Below, in pieces: positions 6,986 to 13,598 of a stretch of 13,613 bases of DNA. The notes beneath the pieces are model-generated. The model was not told where the DNA came from and did not search any database. It was given only the letters and a program-made list of their open reading frames with translations. The DNA is from Oscillibacter sp. (GTDB lineage: Bacteria > Bacillota > Clostridia > Oscillospirales > Oscillospiraceae): assembly GCA_022796315.1 (NCBI GenBank), contig JAAWIL010000036.1:1-13613 (forward strand). Reading direction: 5' to 3'. Position 1 is the stretch's first letter; every line of letters starts with the position of its first letter. A program made the translations under genes and the position numbers.

Positions 6986-8250
6986 CCCCCCGGCAGATGC
7001 TGCGGGACGGGCGGGACTACCTGCTGTTCACGCTGAAGTGGCTGGTTCTGGCCCTGCTGGCGGGTGTGGCCAGCGGCGCCGTCGGCGCGGGCTTTCACAA
7101 GGGCATCCATGCCGTGGCGGAATTGCGGATGGCGTACCCCTGGCTGCTGTGGTGCCTGCCGGTGGCGGGACTTTTGATTGTGGCTATGTACCGCTGGACC
7201 GGCACCAACGGCATGGGAACCAACGATATCATTGATGAGGTTCACTCCGGCAAAGGGGTGTCCATCCTGCTGCTGCCGGCCATTTTCGTGGGCACGGTGC
7301 TGACCCACCTGTGCGGCGGCTCCGCCGGGCGGGAGGGCGCGGCTTTGCAGATGGGCGGCGCCATCGGCTATCACGCCGGGAAGCTCCTGCGGCTGGACGA
7401 CCGGGACCTGCGGATCGCCACCATGGCGGGCATGGCGGCCTTCTTCTCCGCCCTGTTCGGCACGCCTCTGGCGGCCACGGTGTTCGCCATCGTGGTCATC
7501 AGCGTGGGGATCATGTATCACGCCGCCTTTATCCCCTGCATGGCCGCCTCCCTGACGGCCTATGGCGTCTCCCGCTTCCTGGGAGTGGAGCCCACCCGTT
7601 TCACGGTGGCCGCGCCGGCCCTGGAGGCGTGGATGCTGGTGCGGGTGGCGGTGCTGGCGGCGCTGTGCGCGGCGGTGTCGGTGCTGTTCTGCGAGACGAT
7701 CCACTTCGCGGAGCGCTGGATGAAGCGGCGTCTCCCCAACCCCTGGCTGCGGGCGGCGGCGGGAGGCTTCGCGGTGGTGGCCCTGACATACCTCTGCGGC
7801 ACCACGGACTACAACGGCGCCGGCATGGCGGTCATCACCGCCGCTTTGGAGCAGGGGACGGCCTCCCCCTCTGCCTTTTTGTGGAAGATCCTCTTCACCG
7901 CCATTACCCTGGGCGCTGGGTTCAAGGGCGGCGAGGTGGTGCCCTCCTTCTTTGTGGGAGCGGCTTTTGGCTGTGTAGTGGGACCAATTTTGGGGATTCC
8001 GGCGGGATTTGCCGCGGCGGTGGGGCTGGTGGCGGTGTTCTGCGGCGCTACCAACTGCCCTATGGCGTCCACCTTCCTGGCCATTGAACTGCTGGGAGAC
8101 GGAGGACTGCTTTATTACGCCCTGGCCTGCGGAGTCAGCTTCATGCTCTCCGGCTACAGCGGCCTCTACTCCAGCCAGCGGATCATGTACTCCAAGCTGG
8201 AGGCGAAGTATATCAACATTCAGGCCAACTCCGGGCCGGAGAAGCCGTGA
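6982..8250 (+). CDS. CLC-type antiporter, probable fluoride/proton exporter (CLC-F subtype)
   Basis: This 422-residue polytopic membrane protein is of the CLC family. GSAGREGAALQMG carries the gating glutamate (Glu118). The usual anion-filter motif GSGIP is replaced by GMGTN with Met78 at the key position, and GGEVVPSFF carries Glu318; Tyr396 lies in GLYSSQR. From memory, the fluoride/proton antiporter of Enterococcus casseliflavus uses Met79, Glu118, Glu318 and Tyr396, so agreement in numbering is striking and supports fluoride export driven by protons rather than chloride transport. The length also suits CLC-F proteins, which lack cytoplasmic CBS domains. Its ATG overlaps the stop of the E2-like gene by ATGA, so translation is probably coupled. 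A fluoride riboswitch would be typical company, but none is recognisable in the operon leader. A strong terminator follows the stop. Confidence 0.88.
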   Translation: MTPRQMLRDGRDYLLFTLKWLVLALLAGVASGAVGAGFHKGIHAVAELRMAYPWLLWCLPVAGLLIVAMYRWTGTNGMGTNDIIDEVHSGKGVSILLLPAIFVGTVLTHLCGGSAGREGAALQMGGAIGYHAGKLLRLDDRDLRIATMAGMAAFFSALFGTPLAATVFAIVVISVGIMYHAAFIPCMAASLTAYGVSRFLGVEPTRFTVAAPALEAWMLVRVAVLAALCAAVSVLFCETIHFAERWMKRRLPNPWLRAAAGGFAVVALTYLCGTTDYNGAGMAVITAALEQGTASPSAFLWKILFTAITLGAGFKGGEVVPSFFVGAAFGCVVGPILGIPAGFAAAVGLVAVFCGATNCPMASTFLAIELLGDGGLLYYALACGVSFMLSGYSGLYSSQRIMYSKLEAKYINIQANSGPEKP

Positions 8251-8296
8251 GCACCCGGACCGGTTCGTGAAAAACGCTTCCGCGCTGCATAAACAG

Positions 8297-8346
8297 CTCC
8301 TCCCGCGGCACACTACGGAAAACGAGTGCCGCGGGAGGAGTTTTTT
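8297..8346 (+). terminator. Intrinsic terminator whose 3' arm is the ribosome site of the DUF421 gene
   Basis: CTCCTCCCGCGGCAC (8297-8311) and GTGCCGCGGGAGGAG (8326-8340) form a perfect 15-bp stem with a 14-nt loop, followed directly by TTTTTT (8341-8346). This is a textbook terminator for the E2-like/CLC transcript. The GGGAGGAG of the 3' arm is also the only Shine-Dalgarno sequence of the gene starting at 8347, and the T tract is its spacer. In any transcript containing the full hairpin the ribosome site would be hidden. Confidence 0.9.
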
Positions 8347-9048
8347 ATGGGCGAGATTTGGACGCAGGTGTGGATGACGGCGGTGACGGCGCTGGTATCC
8401 ATGGTGGTGCTGTTCCTTCTGGCGAAGCTGATGGGCTCCAAGCAGGTGTCCCAGATGACCATGTTCGACTATGTGGTGGGGATCACCATTGGCTCCTCCG
8501 CCGCCGAGCTGGCCACAGAGCTGGAGCAGCCCCTCAAGCCGCTGACGGCCATGGTGCTCTACGGAGCGGCCGCCGTGCTGATCTCCGTGCTCACCAGCAA
8601 GTCCCTGAGGGCCCGGGCGGTGATTACCGGCAAGCCCCTTCTGCTGCTGGAGGACGGCGTGATCTACCGGGAGAATCTGAAAAAGGCCCGGCTGGATCTG
8701 GACGAGTTCCTCACCTACTGCCGCATTGGCGGCTGGTTCGACCTGCGCCAGCTCCAGGCGGCGGTGCTGGAGCACAACGGAACCGTCAGCTTCCTGCCGA
8801 AGGAGACGGACCGCCCCGCCACCCCCTCGGACCTGGACCTGAGCCCCAAACAGTCCTGTGTTCAGGTGCCCTTCATTATGGACGGGCACCTGCTGGAGGG
8901 CAACGTCCGCCAGGCGGGCAAGGCCCCGGAGTGGGTTCTGCGGAACCTGGAGCGGCAGGGCTACCGGGACGAGAGGGAGGCCCTGCTGGCCCTGTGGGAC
9001 GGCGGGGAGCAGCTGACGGTGTTTCCCATGCGCCCCCATAGAGCGTGA
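8347..9048 (+). CDS. DUF421 family (YetF-like) membrane protein
   Basis: This 233-residue protein has three hydrophobic N-terminal helices (about 9-27, 40-56 and 65-83) followed by a cytoplasmic mixed domain. The layout and the start of the soluble part (ARAVITGKPLLLLEDGVI and CRIGGWFDLRQLQAAVLEHNG) match DUF421/YetF proteins, whose biochemical role is not settled. The length is normal for the family. The ATG at 8347 is fixed by GGAGGAG plus a TTTTTT spacer, both inside a terminator hairpin. Expression would therefore need read-through with unfolding, or a promoter starting inside the hairpin. No convincing separate promoter is visible between 8251 and 8330; CATAAA at 8288-8293 has no good -35 partner. 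It converges with the metallophosphoesterase gene. Confidence 0.9.
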   Translation: MGEIWTQVWMTAVTALVSMVVLFLLAKLMGSKQVSQMTMFDYVVGITIGSSAAELATELEQPLKPLTAMVLYGAAAVLISVLTSKSLRARAVITGKPLLLLEDGVIYRENLKKARLDLDEFLTYCRIGGWFDLRQLQAAVLEHNGTVSFLPKETDRPATPSDLDLSPKQSCVQVPFIMDGHLLEGNVRQAGKAPEWVLRNLERQGYRDEREALLALWDGGEQLTVFPMRPHRA

Positions 9049-9089
9049 AAACCAGGAATCTCCCTATATGGGAAGATTCCTGGTTTTTT
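9048..9089. terminator. Bidirectional terminator between convergent genes
   Basis: AAAACCAGGAATCTCCC (9048-9064) pairs with GGGAAGATTCCTGGTTTT (9070-9087) apart from one bulged base, around a TATAT loop. On the plus strand a T6 run (9084-9089) ends it; on the minus strand the T run is four. It begins at the last base of the DUF421 stop codon and serves that gene and probably the metallophosphoesterase unit ending at 9119. A second small inverted repeat (ATCTCC/GGAGAT, 9090-9110) lies between. Confidence 0.85.
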
Positions 9090-9118
9090 ATCTCCATTTG
9101 CGGAGGAGATTCCACCTG

Positions 9119-9712
9119 TTATGGGATCTCCAGTATATAGCGCTCATAGGCGTTGATGACGGTGGTCTCGCCGTACTGGAGGACCCGGGGGCGGTTGATG
9201 CCATAGGTGACGTGGACGTGGCCGTGGATCAGGTAGCTGGGCTTGTACCGCTCCAGAAGCGGGAGGAAGCAGGCGAAGCCCCGGTGGGCGTAGTCCTCGT
9301 CGTCCCCGTAGCCCTGCGGGGGGCAGTGGGTGAGCACGATGTCCACCCCGCCGGCCCGGCGGAGCTGGAACCACAGCCGCCGGATGCGCCGCTGCATCTG
9401 CCGCTCCGTGTACTGGTGGGGACCGCCGCTGTACTGGGCGCTGCCCCCCAAACCCAGAATCCGCAGACCCTTTATGGTGACCAGACGGTCTTCCACGCAG
9501 TCGCAGCCCTCGGGGGGCGTGGTCTCGTAGTAGCCGTCGTGGTTGCCGTGGACGTACAGCAGCGGGGCCCGGGCCATGGTCACCAGGAACGAGAGGTATC
9601 GGGCGCTGAGGTCCCCGCAGGAGAGCATCAGGTCGAACTCGCTCAGCCGCCCGGGCTGGTAGTAGTCCCAGTAGGCGGGGCATTCCTTGTCGGAGAGAAG
9701 AAGGAGCTTCAC
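9119..9712 (-). CDS. Calcineurin-like metallophosphoesterase
   Basis: This 197-residue soluble enzyme of the calcineurin-like phosphoesterase fold would use two metal ions to hydrolyse a phosphoester; the substrate is unknown. The motif series is SDKE (Asp8), CGD (Asp34), GNHD (Asn57, His58), LTHCPP (His129) and HGHVH (His164, His166). Motif I normally reads DxH, but here the His position is Glu10. As I recall, a group of small clostridial members has an SDEE-type motif, so this is probably a family trait rather than damage. The gene starts with GTG, whose GTGA overlaps the stop of the upstream BMP-like gene, and GGAGG lies about eleven bases upstream. The tight coupling implies the two proteins act together. 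A terminator follows the stop. Confidence 0.9.
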   Translation of the reverse strand: MKLLLLSDKECPAYWDYYQPGRLSEFDLMLSCGDLSARYLSFLVTMARAPLLYVHGNHDGYYETTPPEGCDCVEDRLVTIKGLRILGLGGSAQYSGGPHQYTERQMQRRIRRLWFQLRRAGGVDIVLTHCPPQGYGDDEDYAHRGFACFLPLLERYKPSYLIHGHVHVTYGINRPRVLQYGETTVINAYERYILEIP

Positions 9713-11673
9713 AGGATCGTTCCCTCCTTTTCCGGGGGAATCTGATCCCGATAGACGCCCTGGAGCCGCACGATGTTCCGGGCGAAGGGGAGGAGATCGT
9801 CAAAGTCCGGGATGCTCCCGTCCACGCAGTCGCACAGCCAGTCCATGTGCAGGATTTCCTCCGGGGAGAACCAGTGGCTGCCGTCGCTGCGGAGGACGCC
9901 GTCCTGGGAGCGGATGGGCCGCTGGAAGGGATGCAGGGAGCCGGTCTCCAGGCCGAAGCGCAGGATCTCCACCAGCTGCTTCGTCCCGGCGGACAGGTGC
10001 TGGCTCAGCAGGACCCCGATGGCCTGGCTGCCCATGCCCCACCAGTAGTTCACGGCCCGGCCGCCATTGTTGGCGTTCAGGGCATCCCAGCCGCCGCCCA
10101 GGATGCTGCGGACCAGTTTTACATAGAAGTTTCCCCAGTGCCAGTAGGGAGAGGCCAGGGAGAGAAAACTGCCGTCGGGCTGGACCTGGCAGAGGCCCCA
10201 GGGCTCCCGGGTCCGGTCCGGCGTGGGCAGGTCCCGGTTGGAGATCAGGCCCACGCCCTCCCGGGCCAGGGCCTCCATGGGGTCGTCCTCCACGCAGGAC
10301 CAGCGCAGCTGGATGCGGGCCTGGGGGTTGGTGAGCCGGGCGCCCAGGGCGAAGGCGTTGATGCTGGCGGGGACGCCGAAGATGGGGTTGCTGGCCACGT
10401 AGCCGATGCGGCCGCCGGCGGACATGGCCCCGGCGATGGCGCCGGTGATGAACTTGCCCTCATAGATGCGGCTGTAGTAGGTCCGCACGCCGGTATAGGG
10501 CATGGAGATGGAGCAGTTGAGAATCCGGAGGCCGGGGTACTTGGCCGCCGCCCGGCGGCAGGCGCCGATGAGGGGCGGCGTGGTGGCAAAGACCACCTGA
10601 GCCCCGTTCTCCACGGCCTGGTCGATGGCCTCGTCGGCGGCCTCCTCCGTCAGCAGGTGGTTGAAGACCTGAACCGTCACCTGGTCGCCCATGACGGCCT
10701 CCAGGTACTGCCGTCCCAGGTCGTGGGCCCGGGACCAGTCGCTCTCCTCCGGGGTGCGCTCGTTGAGAAAGGCGGCGTTGAGCCGGTCCGGGGCCTTGGG
10801 CTTGAAGAGGCGGCCCAGCAGGCCGGACTCCTCCGCCTGCTCCCGGGGCTCCGTACTGACGGAGATGGGGTCCGGCCGGACCAACATTTTGACGTCCGGC
10901 CAGACGGTCTCCAGAGTTTTTACCAGCTCCGCGGCGGGGGTATTCCGCAGGTCCTCAAAATCGTAGACCTTCAGCCACACCAGGAGGGCGTCCGCCACGG
11001 TGATGGGGAGGCCCTCGCCCCCCAGCTTCCGGAAGGCGTCGCGGAAGTAGGTGTAGCCGGCGGTGAAGTGCTGGCGCTCGTCCTCGCTCCAAACGTGGTC
11101 CGGCTCAAAGCCCAGGGCGGCCTGGAGCTTGGCGAAGCTTCCCGCCTGGCTGAAGGCCACCCGGTAGAGCCCGGTCATCCGGTAGGAGCGCATGAAATCG
11201 TAGTAGGCCTGGACCTCCGGGTCCTCGGACCAGGGGGGGATCATCCGGATGACATAGCCGGGGATGGTGGGGGCGCCGTAGCTTTTGAGGACGCTGACCC
11301 GCTTGTTGCCCTCCTGGATGTAGAACCGGCCCAGGTACTCATAGCACCGGATGGGGTCCCGGATTCCCTCGTCGCCCAGATGGTCGGAGCAGAGGTTGAT
11401 CCACTTGAAGGCGAACTCTGAGTCGGGCTCCATCAGCGGCATGAAGTTGGCGGCAAAGGCGGTGCGCCGCCCCTCCGTCTTGGTGCCGGTGATCTGGTCC
11501 ATGGGAATTTCAATGACGCCGAGATCCACCTGCCCTGCCACCACGGCCCCGTCCAGGATTTCATCCAGGACCTGTGGATAGGGGTAGCGGCCGTGGAGAA
11601 TGCAGTCCTTGTAGCACTTGCGGCCCTGCTTCAGGGCCCAGTTGTACTGCTCTGTCGCTTCTGGCTTAATCAA
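9709..11673 (-). CDS. Cytoplasmic-looking BMP/PnrA-like ligand-binding protein with ParB-like N-terminal segment
   Basis: This large protein has 654 residues from the chosen start. Residues 1 to about 290 hold a segment (LGRFYIQEGNKRVSVLKSYG, about 115-134, then TIPGYVIRMIPP) that resembles the ParB/Srx-like nucleotide-binding fold. From about 297 onward the chain resembles BMP/PnrA (basic membrane protein) substrate-binding proteins: RLNAAFLNE, repeated ligand-cleft strands such as AQVVFATTPP, and YEGKFITGAIAGAMS followed by GRIGYVASNPIFGVPASINAFALGA. There is no signal peptide, lipobox or membrane helix, and no nucleoside permease or ATPase nearby, so an intracellular sensing or binding role (compare Med of Bacillus) is more likely than import. 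The start is TTG at 11673 behind GGAGGAGGAG; an in-frame TTG at 11769 lies only about 14 bases past the predicted transcript start and has no ribosome site. Its stop overlaps the phosphoesterase start. Confidence 0.8.
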   Translation of the reverse strand: MIKPEATEQYNWALKQGRKCYKDCILHGRYPYPQVLDEILDGAVVAGQVDLGVIEIPMDQITGTKTEGRRTAFAANFMPLMEPDSEFAFKWINLCSDHLGDEGIRDPIRCYEYLGRFYIQEGNKRVSVLKSYGAPTIPGYVIRMIPPWSEDPEVQAYYDFMRSYRMTGLYRVAFSQAGSFAKLQAALGFEPDHVWSEDERQHFTAGYTYFRDAFRKLGGEGLPITVADALLVWLKVYDFEDLRNTPAAELVKTLETVWPDVKMLVRPDPISVSTEPREQAEESGLLGRLFKPKAPDRLNAAFLNERTPEESDWSRAHDLGRQYLEAVMGDQVTVQVFNHLLTEEAADEAIDQAVENGAQVVFATTPPLIGACRRAAAKYPGLRILNCSISMPYTGVRTYYSRIYEGKFITGAIAGAMSAGGRIGYVASNPIFGVPASINAFALGARLTNPQARIQLRWSCVEDDPMEALAREGVGLISNRDLPTPDRTREPWGLCQVQPDGSFLSLASPYWHWGNFYVKLVRSILGGGWDALNANNGGRAVNYWWGMGSQAIGVLLSQHLSAGTKQLVEILRFGLETGSLHPFQRPIRSQDGVLRSDGSHWFSPEEILHMDWLCDCVDGSIPDFDDLLPFARNIVRLQGVYRDQIPPEKEGTIL

Positions 11674-11789
11674 ATGAACTCCTCCTCCGGAAAACAGGGA
11701 GCGCCGCTCCCCAGCCGCCCTCATAGGGTGGACGGCCTTTGGTGTTACAGCGCCGCCGGGAAAAATCAATGGGGTTTGTTGCTGTGCTG

Positions 11790-11818
11790 ACTATACCACA
11801 TCCCGCACCGCCCGTCCA
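11790..11818 (-). promoter_or_regulatory. Promoter for the BMP-like/metallophosphoesterase unit
   Basis: On the minus strand TATAGT (11790-11795) is preceded by TGG, an extended -10 pattern, and lies 17 bases from TGGACG (11813-11818), which matches the -35 consensus at four of six positions. The transcript would start near 11783, leaving a leader of about 110 nt to the TTG start at 11673. Confidence 0.65.
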
Positions 11819-11904
11819 GACGTTTTTTGGCGGAGCGGCGGCGGATTTGGCAAAGTGCATAAATTTCAGGTAAACGATTTTGCAGGGAGAAATGCGAATC
11901 TTCC

Positions 11905-11932
11905 TTGACTTATCCGGCGGGTTTTGTATAAT
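11905..11932 (+). promoter_or_regulatory. Strong sigma-70 promoter for the MsmX/UgpC-type ATPase gene
   Basis: TTGACT (11905-11910) and a perfect TATAAT (11927-11932) are separated by 16 bases. Transcription would begin near 11939, about 245 bases before the ATG at 12184. It is oriented away from the BMP-like gene. Confidence 0.8.
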
Positions 11933-12183
11933 GAATACATACAGCTTTCCCAGGTGGACCGGCGGTTCTGCCGCCTTCCATATACCGTGCCCGCGGGCAC
12001 ATCAAAACTGCGGGCCGCCGGACGACTCCATTTCTATCGTCCGCCGGACTCGACAAAAGGAGGAAAAAAACACCGCTGCGGTTTGCGGTGCGGCAGTGTG
12101 GAGACCTGCCGCAAAGTCCCGGAGACACGCGCTCACGGGGCGAGATATTCCGGCGGAGGCCGGTTTATCAAAGCCGAGATGCC

Positions 12184-13371
12184 ATGGCCACTCTGAACCT
12201 CAAGAAGATCATGAAGATCTACCCCCACAGCAGCGACCAGAAGAAGGCGAAAAAGAAGAAGGGCGATCCCGAGAAGAAGAACAACCTCCAGGTGACAGAC
12301 CGGGGCGTTGTGGCGGTGCAGGAGTTCAGCCTGGACATCGCCGACAAGGAGTTCATCGTACTGGTCGGGCCCTCCGGCTGCGGCAAGTCCACCACGCTGC
12401 GGATGGTGGCCGGCCTGGAGGAGATCAGCGAGGGCGAGCTGTACATCGACGGCAAGCTGATGAACGACGTGGAGCCCAAGGACCGTGACATTGCCATGGT
12501 CTTCCAGTCCTACGCGCTGTATCCCCACATGACCGTCTATGAGAACATGGCGTTTCCCCTGACTCTGCGCAAGGTGCCCAAGGATGAGATCGACCGCCGG
12601 GTGAAGGAGGCCGCCGAGATCCTGGACATTACCCAGTACTTAGACCGCAAGCCCAAGGCTCTGTCCGGCGGCCAGCGCCAGCGTGTGGCCATCGGCCGCG
12701 CCATCGTCCGGGAGCCCAAGGTGCTGCTGATGGACGAACCCCTTTCCAACCTGGACGCCAAGCTCCGCAACCAGATGCGCGCGGAGATCATCAAGCTGCG
12801 CCAGAAGATCGACACCACCTTCATGTACGTCACCCATGACCAGACCGAGGCCATGACCCTGGGCGACCGGATCGTCATCATGCGGGACGGCTTTATCCAG
12901 CAGATCGGCACGCCCCAGCAGGTCTTTGACCACCCCGCCAATCTCTTTGTGGCCGGCTTCATCGGGATGCCTCAGATGAACCTCTTCGACGCCAAGCTGG
13001 AGAAGGAAGGGGAGAAGTACGTGGTGGCCGTGGGCAACATCAAGGTGGAGCTGTCTTCGGAGAAGCAGGCGGCCCTCAGCGCCAAGAATGTGGCGCCCCA
13101 GTCCATCACCCTGGGCGTCCGGCCCAGCCACATCACCCTGGGTCAGGGGGAGAACACCCTCTCTGCCACGGTGGATGTCAGCGAGATGATGGGCAGCGAG
13201 GTCCATCTCCACGCCAACGCCATGGGCAGGGATGTGGTCATCATTGTGCCTACCATGGATCTCCAGGGCAACCACATGGAGACCTTTGGCCGGGGCGCGG
13301 AGATCAAGTTTACCTTCGCCGGCAGCGTCTGCCACATCTTCGACAGCGAGGGCAAGAATCTGGAGTTCTGA
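12184..13371 (+). CDS. ugpC: ABC importer ATPase of the MsmX/UgpC/MalK type (multi-sugar energiser)
   Basis: This 395-residue cytoplasmic ATPase is of the carbohydrate-importer class CUT1. Walker A GPSGCGKST is at about 62-70, the signature LSGGQRQR at about 160-167, Walker B LLMDEP at about 181-186 with D-loop SNLD, and the switch His in THDQTEA at about 218; a C-terminal TOBE/regulatory region follows (GVRPSHITLGQG). No permease or binding-protein genes adjoin it, which fits orphan ATPases such as Bacillus MsmX that energise several sugar importers encoded elsewhere. Between the first two strands (about 17-42) sits a lysine-rich insertion (SDQKKAKKKKGDPEKKNN) absent from typical members. 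The ATG at 12184 gives the family-like MATLNLKKI but lacks a close ribosome site: the nearest GGAGG (12155-12159) is 24 bases away in a hairpin loop. The frame is open upstream to 12088 without a better start. Confidence 0.92.
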   Translation: MATLNLKKIMKIYPHSSDQKKAKKKKGDPEKKNNLQVTDRGVVAVQEFSLDIADKEFIVLVGPSGCGKSTTLRMVAGLEEISEGELYIDGKLMNDVEPKDRDIAMVFQSYALYPHMTVYENMAFPLTLRKVPKDEIDRRVKEAAEILDITQYLDRKPKALSGGQRQRVAIGRAIVREPKVLLMDEPLSNLDAKLRNQMRAEIIKLRQKIDTTFMYVTHDQTEAMTLGDRIVIMRDGFIQQIGTPQQVFDHPANLFVAGFIGMPQMNLFDAKLEKEGEKYVVAVGNIKVELSSEKQAALSAKNVAPQSITLGVRPSHITLGQGENTLSATVDVSEMMGSEVHLHANAMGRDVVIIVPTMDLQGNHMETFGRGAEIKFTFAGSVCHIFDSEGKNLEF

Positions 13372-13402
13372 GCGAACGGAGATTGCATGTAAGAGAGATC
13401 CT

Positions 13403-13440
13403 AAGGGAGAGGTAACGGAAGGAGTTACCTCTCCCTTTCT
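13403..13440 (+). terminator. Intrinsic terminator of the ATPase gene
   Basis: AAGGGAGAGGTAAC (13403-13416) and GTTACCTCTCCCTT (13424-13437) form a perfect 14-bp stem with a GGAAGGA loop, followed by TCTGTTTG. It lies 32 bases after the stop codon. The gene is therefore probably transcribed alone. Confidence 0.88.
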
Positions 13441-13480
13441 GTTTGCGGACGGACGCGCGCCGGCGATATTGCGGGGACCC

Positions 13481-13598
13481 GCGCCTTGCGGCGCTGTGAG
13501 ACGGCGCCGTGCTGACTATAGTCACCGCAGTTGAAAAGAAGCAAATGCTTCTTTTCAACCCTGGGGCGCATAGGCGCCCCAGGGGCCGTGAAACGGCC
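13481..13598. repeat. Run of six consecutive inverted repeats at the right edge
   Basis: No gene is seen after the terminator. Instead there are GCGCC-TTGC-GGCGC (13481-13494), ACGGCGCCGT (13501-13510), TGACTATAGTCA (13513-13524), a 13- to 14-bp perfect hairpin with arm GTTGAAAAGAAGC (13530-13559), an 11-bp perfect hairpin with arm CCCTGGGGCGC (13559-13584) and GGCCGT-GAA-ACGGCC (13584-13598). The last three abut almost base to base. This may be a dispersed palindromic element, a structured RNA, or stacked terminators of a gene beyond the window. Confidence 0.7.

Larger units (their letters stand above)
11674..12183. other. 510-bp divergent intergenic region with two promoters and a long structured leader
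   Basis: No convincing protein gene lies here. The left part is the roughly 110-nt leader of the BMP-like gene, including a GGAGC-GCC-GCTCC hairpin (11699-11711). The middle holds back-to-back promoters at 11790-11818 (minus) and 11905-11932 (plus). The right part (about 11939-12183) is the leader of the ATPase gene, with inverted repeats at 11961-11975, 11987-12000, 12015-12047, 12071-12090, 12089-12113 and 12150-12163. An isolated purine-rich AGGAGG at 12058-12063 has no start codon at a usable distance. Confidence 0.65.

Noticed and set aside
6760..9039. 759-codon open frame on the minus strand across the E2-like, CLC and DUF421 genes
   Set aside because: It crosses three recognisable genes and a strong terminator, and its product is a low-complexity H/Q/G-rich chain. 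It is a GC-driven shadow frame.
9847..11421. 524-codon plus-strand frame opposite the BMP-like gene
   Set aside because: It lacks a ribosome site and any domain motif, while the opposite strand carries coherent BMP motifs. It is an antisense shadow.
11674..11769. N-terminal extension of the BMP-like protein to a TTG at 11769
   Set aside because: That start would lie about 14 bases after the predicted transcript start with no ribosome site, and the added residues look like translated leader. TTG at 11673 has GGAGGAGGAG.
12088..12183. N-terminal extension of the ATPase to a GTG at 12088
   Set aside because: The added residues are low-complexity and arginine-rich with no match to the family, and the GTG lies inside paired hairpin arms. 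MATLNLKKI at 12184 is the family-like start.
11924..12196. 90-codon frame in the ATPase leader
   Set aside because: It begins within the promoter -10 box, has no ribosome site, and its arginine- and cysteine-rich product resembles translated structured RNA rather than a protein.
13515..13544. Minus-strand promoter from TATAGT in the TGACTATAGTCA palindrome
   Set aside because: The -10 match is good but the best -35 candidate (TTGCTT at 18 bases) is weak and lies within a strong hairpin. It would also drive transcription antisense into the ATPase gene and its terminator.
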